Shown here piece by piece: positions 1 through 12,511 of a DNA stretch of 64,000 nucleotides. The DNA lies in assembly GCA_951394405.1 (NCBI GenBank), contig OX596334.1:4340001-4404000 (forward strand), in the 5' to 3' direction. Within the stretch, counting starts at the first letter, position 1. The number at the start of each line of letters is the position of its first letter. The position numbers and the translations under genes are program-made. A model generated the notes under the pieces. The model did no database searches. It saw nothing but the letters and a program-made list of their open reading frames with translations, and was not told the origin of the DNA. The DNA comes from Coprinellus micaceus. Its lineage: Eukaryota > Basidiomycota > Agaricomycetes > Agaricales > Psathyrellaceae.

Positions 1-2735
1 AAAGTCACGGGCGGCCTTCCTCTTCATATCGGAAACGTTGAGGCCGAACTTGCGGATACCGTCTCTTCCAAACGCTGGCGTTGCCCTATACCTGAAGAAG
101 GCAGACCCATCGCTTCGTGAGACCTCGGACCAGACTCATAATTTGGGCCTCACCTTTCATCTAGTGCTGCGGTAAGTGTCACAGTTGGGGTCGTATAGTA
201 CTCCAACAGCCGTATCCCGTGAATAAACAGCCTTTTCCAGACACCGATTTCGAATTCATGCATCAGGTCGACAACTAGAGCTTGACGGATGTCGAATGAG
301 TGGCCAGAGAAGTTCGAGAACGCGTTCTGAGGTGATGCATCGTCAACTCAATCTCAATAAGGACTCCCAGGGAAAGAAGACATACCTTTGATGGAACAAG
401 TGACTGGGGCTTCAGCAAAACTTCAACCTTTGTTGTGGAGTCGACGGCATACCCCCCATCCAGGATCTCCAGTCGCGCCTCATCCACGAGGAGGACTATC
501 TCAGACTCTTGGCGAGGAACAGCACGCTCAACGTCCCTTGGCGCTCCCAGCCCAGAGAGGTCACTTTTTGGTACGAGGCATCGGTGGCACGGACAGAGAC
601 CGTTGTTTCGGATGCCTGCCAGTAGGACTCTAAACAATCAAAAAAGCGGTTATTAGATGGGAAAAGAGAAGCGTGGGGGTGACTCGCTTCTCCGGATAAT
701 CCGCAGAATATGTAAATATTCTGGGATAGAAGCATCGTTGCTTTCCGTCAGGGCAAAGGAGACAGATGCCATGTCTCATCGCGTCGCGTAGCTCGTCGTC
801 GAGGAGGGCGCTCCACTGCTGGTGGTATACCTCACGAGCGCAGTAAGCAAGGAGTCCGTCGTATGGTATTTTGCCGCCATTTCGATTTTTGAGGTAGTCG
901 TAGAACGTATCGGGAAGCTTTAATCACCATCAGTGGAGGCAGGAGTCGCGGCAGATGAATCCGTATGCGTACCTTTCGGAAGTATGCTATCTGGTTTGCC
1001 AGTCGCTCAGATGGCTGACAACGTCGGTGTTTGGACTCGTTGCCGAAGAAGAGATAACACGGCCACAGAGACGCATTCCCGAATGTCGTTAGATGAGTCC
1101 CATCAGACCAAAACATCAAAGCGACCACCACACGCTCCATCCCTCGATTCGCTCCTGTGAACGGCAGCCTCTGAACCTCATCATGAGCACTCCGGAATGC
1201 CCGCGAGGAGTACATCTCCCCATACATTTCGACCTCAGGGGACTCTTTCGTAGGCTTCCACGTAGCACGATACGGAACGTAATGGAAGCCGCGGCTGTCC
1301 TCGCGATTTGAGATTTTCTCCTTGATCACGGACACGATCCGGCGATGTCGAAGCTCCCCAACACAGAAGCTATCAACCGTGTTCTTGTTGCCTTTCATTT
1401 GCTTGTGGAAGGGTATATCGATGTTTATTCGCGTCGTCGTCCACCCGTCGTCGGAAATCCAGCTAGCGCCCTCCGGCAAGTCGTTCAGATCATCAGGATT
1501 GGCACCCAGGGCTTTGAAGGCTGTCCTCCAATTGACATTGATGGTGTCGTCCAGGGAGAAGTCAGGTTGTTTGAATATTGCGACCAGCTTCTGGAAGTCC
1601 TGGAAGGACTTGTTAGTTGAACTCCAATACCAGTCAGCGAGAGTAAAGGCGGATTTGGTCTTGAATGGCCCTAGGTCGCCTCCCAGTGCACGGTCTTTCG
1701 AGGGATGTCGCTCAAGTCTTGGAGTGTCATAACTCGGTCGGGATCGTGCGTCAGGAGGGCCCCAGAAGGCAAGCTGTAGGTCCTCACCACCCCAAAGACA
1801 TCCCGGTCGGATGCTTGGAGAACGAGGGGCTGAGTGGGCGGCTGGGCGGCTGACGTCTGGGAAGGGCTGACCGCCGACGACTCGGACGGGCCTTGCACAA
1901 CAGCTTGCGGCACTGAAAAACAGTTCTCGGATTAGAGAGTGCTCGAGTCAACAGAACCGAACCGTGCTGGCATACCATCCTCAGGTTGCGCCAGACGCCG
2001 CTCAGTGGCTTTCGGCGTCACGCGCGAGCGAGCAGAAGGAAGGTGGTCTTGCCCGAATCACTTTGGAGGCCGTCGCTCTCGCTTTCCTTTACGATGTGCA
2101 ACAGGGACATCGAGATCCGTCGGTGGCTGATGATGGGCGAGGGGGTGAGTCTGGTATGTGAGGTGGTACCAACCTAGCGAAAACTCACCGTCTCCGAATT
2201 GGTTAAAACGGCAGGACCGGAGACCGCTGTTGGGAGAGGTACTTCCTCAGTTCCTCCTACTTGAGCAGAGGACGTTGAGGCAGGTGTAACCTGAGAGTTC
2301 AAGCGAGGAGTCAGTACACGCGGTTGATCCGGTAGCGAGAGAGAAGGGAATATCACTGACCTGGGTTGTCGAATAATCAGTTGGTCCCACAGCCATCGTG
2401 GTCACGGTAGGTGGGATAGGCGACGCCTGACGTGCCGCTCGAATTTCAACGCAAGACTGTCTCCCTGCCTCAGACCCCCCCCCTGTTGCGATCCGGCTCT
2501 CGAGCCTTCGCTTCTTCCTCGCTTCCCAGAATGCCTTGGATTCTTGAAGCATCTGGCCGACCTTCCGTTTGTTCGAGTTACAGGATCGTACATGGGTTGA
2601 AAGATGTTGAGGCGTGAGATAGGTTTTCCCGCAAGAGTCGCAGGGGTAAGAAATCCTGGAAGGGTGTATGTAGGGCTCGTGCCCTGGCCCTGGTATGTTG
2701 GGGAGGTCGTCCAATGCCGGAAGTCTCATGGCCAT
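1..2735 (-). pseudogene. Plavaka-type DNA transposase, broken and cut by the left window edge
   Basis: Minus-strand multi-exon gene, N-terminus at 2735, C-terminus beyond position 1. Exon 1 (2361-2735) encodes a zinc finger of CxxC...H...C type (CDSCGKTY... with HLSTHVRSC). Further exons read 2189-2290, 1976-2126 (basic linker), 1912 down to 973 and 917 down to about 693. The central part carries the family hallmarks DWYW, ALMFWSDGTHLT, LWPCYLFFGNESK and PRIFTYSADYPEK. After an intron come CPCHRCLVPK, AVDS and DLMHEFEIGVWK, then FGRDGIRKFG, running off the edge. Plavaka elements are known basidiomycete DNA transposons; this is recognised from motif memory, not a search. It is broken: in-frame TGA at 2058-2060 where an Arg is expected, a frame change near 1670-1700 (the first frame ends in TAG), and a damaged splice site near 690. 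Assignment confident; exon ends approximate. Confidence 0.85.
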
Positions 2736-4261
2736 CGTGAGTCAATGAGGAAGTCGACAGGGTTCTTAGACAGCCCTAGTAAGTAGAACTTCTGTCTAAG
2801 TGTTATCAACAACACCATCCCTCTCCCGTCGCTTGTATAGACGACTCACCGTGAATGCACTTTGATAGTGGGACCACTGGCAGAAGTAAACTCGGGCGTA
2901 TTGTGGTGGGACTCGGGGGAAGGTGCAGTGGACGTTCAAAGAACTTATAAGCTTGCTCGGAAGGTCGGGAACAGACTCGGCGGGGAATATTGGCAATTTA
3001 AATTCATCACGGAGCTCTGGAGGTGGTTGTCGTAACCAAGGACGAGCGGCGACTTATCATTGGTGCGTCACCAGGGAGGGGTCTCGCTCTTCGGACAGGC
3101 GAGTCAAAGTTGACACGTTGCGGCGCTAACGAGTAGTGTACGCTACGGCGACTGGCCCACTGACAGGCGAGGTGCGACTATGACGGTCGGTGTCCGCAGC
3201 CACATATGTTGATATACCAATTCCGAGTTGTAGGCTAGCAACTTGAGCACACCAGGACTACCTGAAGTATGGTCGGTGATTATTGGCGAAGCAGTCGAAA
3301 GAGGACTCCGCTCGTGCTGAAGCTGGTCATGCGTTCCAGCAGGACTAATTTGAATGTGTTGAAGTCACCTCAGGCTTGAATCTGAAGCGGTATTCGTTGG
3401 TGATAGTGGGGGTTGGGATCAGGCACTGGTCGACTTTAGTAGGCGGTGATGATAACCGAGTCAGCCCCCACCGATGCGAATCACTTGCCAAATATGGATC
3501 GAAGGATCCTCTGTCGAAGGTGGCACAAGCTTAAGGGAGAGGGATATCCCTGTTCTAATCATCTGAGTGTCTGCACTATCATAATGCCCAAACCGTAGAT
3601 AAGAGGAGATTGAAATGGTCACGGCTAGTAAGTTACTGAGGGAAGACCCAAGGAAAGCCGAAGAACAGAGACTCGGAGGTGCGTTGGAGGTGTGCATCAT
3701 ATCGTGCGTTGACATACACACACACACACACACACATCATCGTCCAGAATTCAGTGATGAGAGTTGTAATGTAGTGACCTAGAATACATATTAGAGCGAA
3801 TACAAACCAAGAGTGCCCCCCGATGAGCAGCCACCCGGGCTCAGTCTCCTGGACCTTGGTGGCAGTCTCAACAGTAAGTCGATGAGTGCTCTTGCTGTGC
3901 CTGTTGGCATACTCGAAACAGTCACAGTGACGATTAGTGCTGAACCAGCCGGGGCCGGAAGGGATATGGACCTGGATATACGTGAGCTGAGAGCTTGAAC
4001 AGACCCGGATAGACGAAGGCGATATGCGTGTCGCAAGGAATATCCATGATTGGGCTTCCATCGCGAATGCATGCGGAGGGAGAGGAGGTATGAGGGACGT
4101 AGCCATAGTTCCAGGCTGGCGAAGAACGCGTATATACATTAAGAACACAAGGGGAAATAAGGAATCAGTCAAGTTCGTACCCTGTGTTGACCATCTCGGG
4201 GCTCCGTGTAGCGCAGAATCCAGCTCCCGATCACCGGTCCCTCTCTTATCCGACTACTCGC
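2736..4261. other. Intergenic stretch, no supported gene
   Basis: No frame gives a convincing protein. A minus-strand reading around 3633-4172 contains a few protein-like stretches but no start, conserved motif or consistent splice pattern. A CA microsatellite lies inside it. The terminal inverted repeat expected outside the Plavaka gene was not found by eye. Confidence 0.4.
3715..3736. repeat. (CA)n microsatellite
   Basis: About eleven uninterrupted CA dinucleotides. No gene context. Confidence 0.9.
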
Positions 4262-5392
4262 TCTTGTGCGCCTAGTAGAAGGGTCTCGCAGGCGTCGAGC
4301 GAAGGGCATCGAGAGTTGGGTCCTCTCCGCCGGCGGTGTGGGCGGGGTCCCAGCATGCTTTGGGGACCAGACAAGGGTACAGAAGCACGAACGGGGCGAG
4401 ATGGAAGACGTGAAAGTGACCAGGATGGTAGCTTTCGGGGACGGTGGGATTGTCTCCCATCGAAATGTGTCTCCTTTCGAAAGCGTTACCTACAAAAATT
4501 CGTCACAGACCTTACTTATTGGTTGCCTGAACACTTTCTGAGACGTACCTTGCGAACACCGGGAAGCTTTGGCAATCGACGCGGTCGCCTACAACGTTAT
4601 GCTGTCCCGATCGCTGATGTTGGGTGTGTTGACGACGGCGTTGTTGTCCCAAACCCCTCTTCGAACGGTCTTGGGATAGACTTCGAAAAATCTGCGATGA
4701 CCTTGCCGCAATCTGTTTAAGCCAGTGGTGAGCCTGACTTGCGCCACTGGTACTCCCAAGTGCGGTCATCTCACTGGCTCTCAACGAGGCGGGGCACTCC
4801 CATTTGAAGGGCCGTGAAGACGTCGTTCTCAGGATTCACCCTGTCTAGAACATCCCTAGTGAAGATGTAGAACCGTCAAATCAGCCAGTCAGTGGGGTCA
4901 GCTTGGAAATGATGCGTTCGAACGAAGGAACGACCCATCTTGTCGAAGTCATTCCGAAACACCGCCAAGAGGCACCTGCAGGCCCTGCTCGTATTTCGTC
5001 GCGTCCTAAACTGACTTCCGATCGGTAAGCATGACGAGAGAATAAACCGTGTCACCTACGTTGTCAGGTTCCATCCCAGCGAACTGGTGAGGTGCGGGCA
5101 TTTCGGGCCCCCCATATCCCTTGAAATAGTCACGGTCGCTCTCCGCGCGAAGGGACCGAAATAGTGCAAGATCGAAGAACCTTCGAACCATTCCAGGTTC
5201 AAGGGCCGATTCGATCGGGAAGTCGTCGTAGACGAGAACCACGATGCTGAAATGACTTCGGAGGGTTGAGGGGAAAATGAGACTCGGAAGTCCACAGTTA
5301 GTAAGAGAGAGAACAGATATGTTCTCCTTCGGAAGGTTGGGCGAGACTTGGGCGGCGGGGGTAGGGAGTACTGGTTTGGCTGTTGCCCGCAA
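4262..5392 (-). pseudogene. Decayed multi-exon gene of unknown family
   Basis: Several minus-strand segments read like protein but do not join into one open frame. At 5060-5250 the frame includes VVLVYDDFPIES and DYFKGYGGPEMP. At about 4770-4960 a frame includes FRNDFDKMGRSFVRTHHF and then, after an in-frame TGA, RFYIFTRDVLDRVNPENDVF. A plausible intron leads to FFEVYPKTVRRGVWDNNAVV near 4640-4700. The last segment ends in ARPFY and a TAG at 4272-4274. The stop and at least one frame change suggest a dead gene. I do not recognise the family. It could also be a functional gene with exons I have misplaced. Confidence 0.4.
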
Positions 5393-6061
5393 TGTGCCGA
5401 TGAAATTAGGGACGCTCTCGAGCGTTGATCATCGATCGTTTCTGTCATCGTTTGTCCGAGTCGACGCGGGGGAGCCGTAGTCGAAGATATCCCTCATTGG
5501 CGATGGGGTGATCGAAGTCGTCCGGTGTCACACCCCGAGGTGATAAGACTCCTTGAAAATGCTACGCTAAGGATGGTGCTGGATGCGGAAGAGGACCCAC
5601 GCGAATCATGACCGTCAGAGACTGCTCCCCTCCTTCATGAGCCCACGCTCTTCACCATCGAGGCCACGGTTACGGTTGCGCAAGTTCATGCACTGACCCG
5701 GTACGAGGTGCCACTCAGCTTCAATTCCCTGGCATACAACTTCTTTGAGGTCCCTGCTCCCCGAAGCGGTGTTATTGGCGCCAGCAAAAGTCGAACCAGA
5801 AGGGTTGGAGACTCCAGAAAGAGTAGTGAGGGGGATAAGTCGGGCTTCGAAAACCTAAAGTACCGACTCCGTTTCAATTTCACGAGCCGAGGTGGGCGCT
5901 TATGCGTTGATCTCATTGTTGCGCGTACCATTGGGGTACATCTTTCCTGTGAATGAAGCCTTCACGAACAGCAATGATAATTACGAGATCTATATTAACT
6001 GGGGTGATTCTAAAGGAGGCCAATATGTTTCGACTGCCAAGATATCTGTCTAAAAAGGAAA
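5393..6061. other. Intergenic, one weak coding trace
   Basis: A plus-strand frame at about 5690-5954 (…LRFNFTSRGGRLCVDLI… ending before TGA) is mildly protein-like but has no supported start or partner exon. Nothing else is visible. Confidence 0.3.
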
Positions 6062-6913
6062 TTAGGACCGATGAGTTTCGGACCAGGTCATGAAGCGCGA
6101 GTGCGAAGACTCTCTCATGGCTTTTACCCCCTCGTCGTTTTGGTTACGAGCGAGCTTCAAAGCGACCTTCAAGCAATAGTACTCGTTCAACCACCATCCC
6201 TGGTAGTGATGAACCTCTCCGATCAGACCCCTCATCAACTCCTCCTGCTCTTCCAATCGTTCCTCCGCATTCTGTAAAGCACGCATCACCTCTCCGAGCT
6301 CCGCGTCCTTGTTGGCGAAATTGTCGCTGCCTTCGATGACTTGAGCCTTGAGACGGCGTTCCGATCGTTCCAGACGGCGTATACGGCCCTTGAGCTCCTC
6401 AATGCTGGCATCCTTCTCTTCTATGAGTTGTTGTTGCCTCCGTTCAACGCTGTGACTGGAGTCAATCCTGGGAAGGTTGGCGATTCGAGCTGGGAGAATG
6501 TAATTAGCTCGGACGACCATGGTCATGAGTGGGCTCAGGGAGGACTCACAAGTCGCCAATGTACGTTGCGATGATTGATTCGGCCCAGGATGAACTGTCA
6601 GATTCTTCTCCACTATCTGCGCCGGCGAGGCGAGAGAACCTAATTCGTGGGCAAAGTGAGTCAAGGGTTACCGGGCTTCGAGGTTGTGCATACCACACTT
6701 ACTACTCGCACTGTCAGCTGGAGCGACGATACCACGTCCGAGTCGTGCGTTGTCCACGGAACCCGGAGGGCCACGATGACAGACGCCTGCGCGATGTGGT
6801 ACGGCTGGTGGGGCAGTCACCGAACTTGGTAAATCGGGGCGATAGCGAGCGGGAAGACGGGAGATACGGCGAGAACGTTCGCTGGTGAAGGTGGTGGGGG
6901 TAACTTTGGGCAT
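6062..6913 (-). CDS. Small coiled-coil protein, hypothetical
   Basis: Three exons on the minus strand: 6703-6913, 6550-6639 and 6062-6489, giving 729 bases (242 aa). Both introns (63 and 60 bases) have GT-AG ends and keep phase 1. The ATG at 6913 opens MPKVTPTTFTSER. Residues roughly 1-110 are Ser/Pro/Arg-rich and probably disordered. From about residue 112 to 190 the sequence is a charged heptad-like helix (ERRQQQLIEEKDASIEELKG, then RRLERSERRLKAQ and ALQNAEERLEEQEELMRGL), strongly suggesting a coiled coil. The tail contains WWLNEYYCLKVALKLA. The family is not recognised. A dimerising or scaffold role is inference from the coiled coil only. The coiled coil and the phase-consistent introns are why I accept this model. 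Confidence 0.65.
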
Positions 6914-7950
6914 ACTGAGGGTCCCTGTGAGTTGACTGCGATGGATAATGTTGGCGGTGAGCTGGGAAGGCGGGAGTCCGCTGTGGTACCCAACCCTGAC
7001 ATGTTCCTCGCCCTCTTATAGGGGAGTACGCCAAGGTTGATACTTTCAAGGAGTTGTCAATCAATCTCGGGTATTTCCATTTCAAGGCATAGTAGACGTC
7101 GGTTCGCACCTTGTGGCCGCAACCGAGATTTTCGAGACGTTTATTGTCGTTCCCTAGCAGCGGTCCCCCGATAACACACCCTCGGGGATGTTCGCTGATT
7201 CTAGGTCTTGCCATCCCCACACGTCGGAGACGCTCTTTGTTGGCCTTCGGGCCCACCTCAGCCCACCGATACTTTCTGAAACGTAAGGCGGATTTATTTT
7301 GCGTATACCTACCCGGGAGTCATGTCAGCAGGACTGGTTTTAACCCGCCCGCCCGAACCTTGAAATTAGAGTTGCCTGACCCGGATTGAAGAGATCATAA
7401 GCTTGACGCGGGAGCACAGCTGAGCGCGATGTCATGGCGACAAATTTACCTGACTCGTCGCGAACCTGGCGCCCTAGGAGACGCCGGCTGAGCCCAGGTA
7501 ATGGGAGGCGTTCAGAAATTGGAATGTGGCGTGACTGAGCGCCCCCGAGGGGAGGTGCGTCGCGCACTCGGCTGATGTGACTTCGGTGATCCGCAACTCG
7601 CATCCGCACTGCAACGTTCTGAGTAAAGGCAATTGTTTTGGGTCCACAAACTGAATACCCACCTAAACTCTGGTAGATCGCGAGAGTAAATTATGATGTA
7701 CATCCATAGAGGTTATTCAAGTCAAAACCTAACCTTACAACAAGTACACGGTCGAACAATTACAGCGCCCAGCGTCTAAAGTATAGTAAAGGGTATAAAA
7801 CGACGAGGAATACAAAAGGAACGAATGACTCTAGGGTCTATTCTCGAAGACCCTAAACCTTACAGCGCCAGCCGCCGACATCTAGTGCTTTGCCGTCGCT
7901 TCTGCCAGCTTGGCTATGCCGTGGAGAAACTGTCAGCTGGAGGCAATCGT
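6914..7950. other. Intergenic between two minus-strand genes
   Basis: Only short competing frames. A minus-strand frame at 7477-7650 (…VDPKQLPLLRTLQCGCELRI…) could be a degraded exon, but no start or splice partner was found. Confidence 0.3.
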
Positions 7951-8434
7951 TCAAGGGACGAAGAACACACCGTTGGGAAGCCAACTGGTGACAAACATGT
8001 CTACCACGGCCTGGCTATCATCGGAGAGCTCGTCGTACTTCTCCAGGACCGCGTCAACCCATTCGCCGACCACAGCAAGGCGGGTGTGAGCAGCCGGGGT
8101 TGTATGGATCTTCGCGGCCGCGTCATAGCTTCGTTGGTAAAGGGACAAGATCTTGACCACATTGGAGAGATTGAGGTAAATGACAGTTTGGTTGCTGAAT
8201 TCGGCGATACTCGGGGTCTGAGGAAATTTGCGTTCACGCTGCGGGTCGGGTTTGTACAAGAAGTGAGGATCTTCTTGAGTTGGCTCTTTTAGACTGCTAT
8301 CACACGATAATGGTTGGCGTTTGGTATAAATGGGCAGAGGAGAACCGAGCTTACCTGATTTCAATGGGTTCCCGAGGTCCCACACCATTGCGAGAACAGT
8401 CGGCGAGAGTGGCCTTAGGGCATACAATCTCCAT
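7951..8434 (-). CDS. Small hypothetical helical protein
   Basis: Favoured model: exon 1 8355-8434 starting MEIVCPKATLADC, a 58-base GT-AG intron, and exon 2 7951-8296, together 426 bases (141 aa), joined in phase 2. An alternative is an unspliced frame from an ATG at 8388 (145 aa) reading through the intron; the 3' two thirds are identical either way. The shared part contains SNQTVIYLNLSNVVKILSLY and a helix-rich stretch with RLAVVGEWVDAVLEKYDEL, ending SWLPNGVFFVP. There is no signal peptide or membrane helix and no recognised family. The regular amphipathic pattern argues for real coding. Confidence 0.5.
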
Positions 8435-9917
8435 GCTAAATGACTGTGTAGAGGGAAATGAAAGGAGTTGAAGAGGGGGAAAGGAGAGTGATGTCCTTTG
8501 AGTGAGAGTGTTCGAGAGGCTGGAGCTTGCAGGGGGACGCTAAAGTGAAGAGAATGATGAGAGCAAGGAAACCGGCTCATTCAAGAGTCGGAGATAGCTG
8601 GCATTCAAGTTCCCACGTGCCAAAGGTTGGCGGGTCTAATGCCTCTGAACTCCTTGGTGGCCGCCTTCAACCGATCATTTGGATGTACGACACACAAACG
8701 ACATGTGGGAGTTTCTTGGCTCTGGACTACTGGGTTGGTATCAGGTGCCCATGCGTACTGAATCTTCAACGAGGATCCCGCCGCCGAGAGTCTTAACTAC
8801 ACTATGGGTGATGTTTGAGAAATACGGTGAATGCGGCACAATAGAAAGGACTCGCCGCTTCTTAGACCTGGAACGTCTCAGTGCTCTGTGGATGGTCATC
8901 TGCCTATCGTGTGCATGAGCAGAGGGCGGAGATAGACAGGCTTCGTATTACCCGTTTGTCTGGTACAACCGCCGTATAATCATTGGGAAGGATGAAAGGG
9001 TCATCGAAATCCTGTTATTAAGATAACGAGACCTCTGGCACCCGGGTTAGTATTCTTCGAGCGTGAGCACCTCACCGGTTTGGTTAATGTGAACCGTAAT
9101 CCCACCCTCTCCCCGGCGTGGAGGGGAGGCTTTTAATGTGGCGACGTATGTCATGGCGCTGGAAGCCTTGACGAAGGCGTTCGACACGGTGGAAAGCACG
9201 ATGCATGTGCTATTTGCAGGTTCAGTCCGTCTCGGAGACGATTTGCCCTGTTCATGTGTCTCGGTTGAGGTAGCGCTGGTCTGGCTCCTGCAGGAGGTGA
9301 AGAGTGTTGAATTCTGGTTCTAGATGGTCATCATTTCGGCTGCCTCGGCCTCATTGCGGAGGTTGGACGCTTGGATTACGGGAAGATGGAATCCAGAAGC
9401 TGGACCGTTGGTCAAATGACCCTTCTTCTCTGAGAAGGCCGTCAATATAACCATATCACATGTCCGTCAGCATTCCGCGCCAAAGTCTAGGGGAGCCAAC
9501 TGGCCACACTGCACGCAGCGGATGCAGTACCGCTTGAAGGCAAGGCAGATCAGAAATTAAGCGCTGGCGACTAATCCGAACACTGGCGCGTCCCTTGGAC
9601 GGTGGCTTGCTGAGAAATGACTTCTTGTGACACCGTCCGTTGGGTATCCAGCTGTTATCATGCTTCTTGAACGGCGATGTCATATCTCCGCCATACTTCT
9701 GGAAAACTAAACTGAGGTTGGCAAGTGACAACGGGAACTTCCGATTCCCTCCCGCCTCTTCCATCGATAATCGTAGTTCACGAATCGCAACAGGGCCTGT
9801 GTCGTACAAAAGATCTGCTGATTCAGCAGAAAGATAGAACTCCGAACGGGAGGACGAAGCATATATGCCTTCAGTATTCTTCCATCGTATTCGCTTGCAA
9901 CCCCACTCTCCAGCACC
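8435..9917. other. Intergenic, probable divergent promoter region
   Basis: No supported gene. Open frames on both strands here (for example minus 9456-9974) lack recognisable motifs and overlap the promoter of the plus-strand gene that starts at 9918. Confidence 0.35.
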
Positions 9918-12511
9918 ATGCCATCTCCCCCCAAGCCTCCCCCAGCTATCCATATTGATACTGCGGATAGTCATTTACTGAGTGGGTCCACACCAACCGC
10001 CCCCAGCTTCGATACCTTCCCGAGAACTCCTTCGCCGACAGGCGGCCTTGTCACCCAATCCACAGATAACAGTACCCACTACTACGTCGCTATCGCTGGC
10101 TCCGCCGATACGAACAGTATGCAAATGAGAACGCCGACTGGCTCCGTGAACGATTTCCCTCAGCCCCATTCAACCCCCAGCACCCCCAGGTAAGCCCTCG
10201 TTTCGAGTATCGCGCCGGTATCGAAAATCTGATCATGTTTATGGCGCTTCATTTTGTGTGCTCAAAATCAGTATGGACGATTCTCTTAGTACCTCCATCC
10301 CCAATGCTGTTCCAATCGCGGCTCAAACTCAAGCTCAGCTTGCACGTGAGATGCATGCAGCGAGAACCGTGGGTAGCACGTGATCCATCGGTGCCGCTAG
10401 CTGACCGAGTTTCCAGCGACTGTTTTGTAACGTCGATGCGAGGATTAGGGGCGAAGTCGTTGACTCTTGGCTCTTGTTCAGCGAAAGGGAGCTCACAATC
10501 TCTAGGATCGTCGAGGTACTGTCTACTGCTGCGCTCCCCGCTCGGAGCGCCCTAACCGCCCGTAGCACTTGGTTCTATACAACGTGAGTCCACGGTTCCG
10601 CAAACCCTTCATCGTCTGACAATGTTTTTCAGATTCGCCTCTGTGGAAGAGGCTCGATATCAGGGAGAAGAAGGTGCCATTCCCGACGACAGAGTCAACA
10701 ACGCACTCCTGGACTTGGTCCTCGGCGATGTTTCCGAACTCATTTCAAACTTCTGGGATATATTCCGGGTCGAGCTTGATGTCGTCAAGGCCTTCGGTAC
10801 TCCGGAACCTGGTGAAGCTCCTGGTTTGACGCCCGAGGGGAACACAGGAACTGATCTCAACGACCCGAGCGTAAACACCCCTGATCCTTATCGTGTCCTG
10901 GCTAACCGGGCATCACCTCAAGACACTGTGGCAGCATACCCAGATCTCCCTGTCAATTCCGCTGCTCTCGCCGTCACTTCTCAATCAATCCCCCCACGCT
11001 CTTCATCTTTTTCTGGTTCTTCCTTCGGGACCTCTCGCGCGTCCGTTGTTCGCCGTCAAGGTACGGCCCCGGAATTGTATACTATCCCAAATACCGGCAT
11101 CGATCCCTCTCATCGCCCTCCAGGATCAATCCAGGACGGGGTCGGTGCATCGGTTAGTCCGACGGCCGTCAGACAAGGTCCTGAACCCCCGGAGCGGCCC
11201 AGCCGGAGAAGATGGTACACTGGGTTGTTCACTGGATCGTCGTCTGAACGAGGTAGCGAGAGTCGAGATGCACGAGCACGAATGCGTTCTCTACTCGCCG
11301 CTCGTTCTGACAGAACTAAAACTGCTGGGTCTCAGCCAAGGGCAATGGGGTCTGGCGGTGTACCCCACATAGAGATATCTTCTTCACCGAGTCGGGCGTC
11401 CGAGGAACTAGTGGCGGTAAGTGTATTACATTGGTGCCTGCATCACATCATCATACTAATTCCTGGCGAATTCCTCCTCTTCTAGGAAATGGGAGTCGCT
11501 GCCCGAGAGGCATTAGCAGATCTCAACCACATTCGCCATGGAAGCGGTCCTCCTGAGGTCAAGGCCCGAGCGGGAGTGGAACTGAAGCAGAGCCTCCATA
11601 GCGTGCAGCATTTCCTCAAGGAGGTCATCATCCCGAACGCTCGTCGCCTTGGTTCGCGATCCCCAAGCCCAAGCCCCACCGCAACTCCCACTATCCCCAC
11701 TTCATCTTCTTCAAATCATCTTAACACCAGCGCCCCTTGGGATGTACGACCTGGAACCGCAGCCCCCGTGGGGCCTCTTCCAAATATCCTTCCGTCGGGT
11801 ACCAGCGGGATATACCGAGAGGACCCCTCACTGCATCGCGATAATCCCGGCTCCCCGTTGCACCCCACGTCGGGCCCAGCAGGCCAGACTCACGACGTCG
11901 CCTCCTCCTTCCCCACTGTTGACCAGGTGGAGGGTCTACGGGATCTTCTCACCCTTGCCGACACCAGAGCCCTACAGGACCCCAACCACTGGGGCGAGCT
12001 GTATGCTCGTTTCATCGGTCTGTGTTCCTTCAGTGTCGTTGATGAGAAGAATCAAGATGTCTGGCAACACCCACCAGCCCTCGATCAAGATCTTACAACT
12101 CCTGGGGCGTCGACGTCGACATCAGCGACCCTGCCCGTTCGCTCATACATTGCGTGTACAAATCCTCAACATCGAGAGCTCGGCCTCCCCTGCTCCCTTC
12201 CGACCCCGATCAGCATCCATGTTGAGCTCGCTCAGCTTCTCCGTCACCTTGAGATTTCTCAAAGCACCAGAATGTCCCAGTTGATGGCTATCGTTGCGCA
12301 AGTTTTTCTCGCCAATCAGGGTGCTTCGTCGTCGTCTTCTGGCCCGGCCCCTCCTCCTGTCCAGATCACGGGCTCCCCATCCAATCTCGACACACCCTCC
12401 GCAGGTACGACGAGCCAGGGCGGCGACTCCGGCGCAACTGGTGGTTCTGCATCAGGAACACGCTCTGGGGCTGTCGATCGGAAGGGCAAGGGTGTGGCTC
12501 GCGATGGGTGA
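9918..12511 (+). CDS. Large low-complexity hypothetical protein, 5 exons
   Basis: Exons 9918-10189, 10272-10368, 10417-10583, 10633-11416 and 11486-12511 join in frame to 2346 bases (781 aa). All four introns (48-82 bases) are GT-AG with consistent phases (2, 0, 2, 0). The ATG at 9918 has a good CACC context. The ordered part is residues about 90-235: a helical block (QTQAQLAREMHAA, then RLFCNVDARIRGEVVDSWLL and NALLDLVLGDVSELISNFWD). The rest is Ser/Pro/Gly-rich, with an Arg-rich patch (PSRRRWYTG) and a second helical block with ELKQSLHSVQHFLKEVI. The C-terminus is a Gly/Ser/Thr tail ending DRKGKGVARDG. No catalytic motif or membrane segment is visible. The family is not recognised; it resembles lineage-specific basidiomycete proteins. 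Confidence 0.75.

Noticed and set aside
832..1479. Minus-strand open frame as a separate gene
   Set aside because: It is one exon of the Plavaka transposase. Its apparent start is a TTG inside a continuous frame, and its tail reads into an intron.
3633..4172. Minus-strand 179-codon frame
   Set aside because: It starts in weak context, runs through the CA microsatellite as Cys-Val repeats, and shows no domain.
9456..9974. Minus-strand 172-codon frame
   Set aside because: It lies antisense over the start of the 9918 gene, with no motif or splice partner.
11649..12284. Plus-strand 211-codon frame
   Set aside because: Shadow of the last exon of the 9918 gene in another frame; Pro/Arg-rich by base composition.
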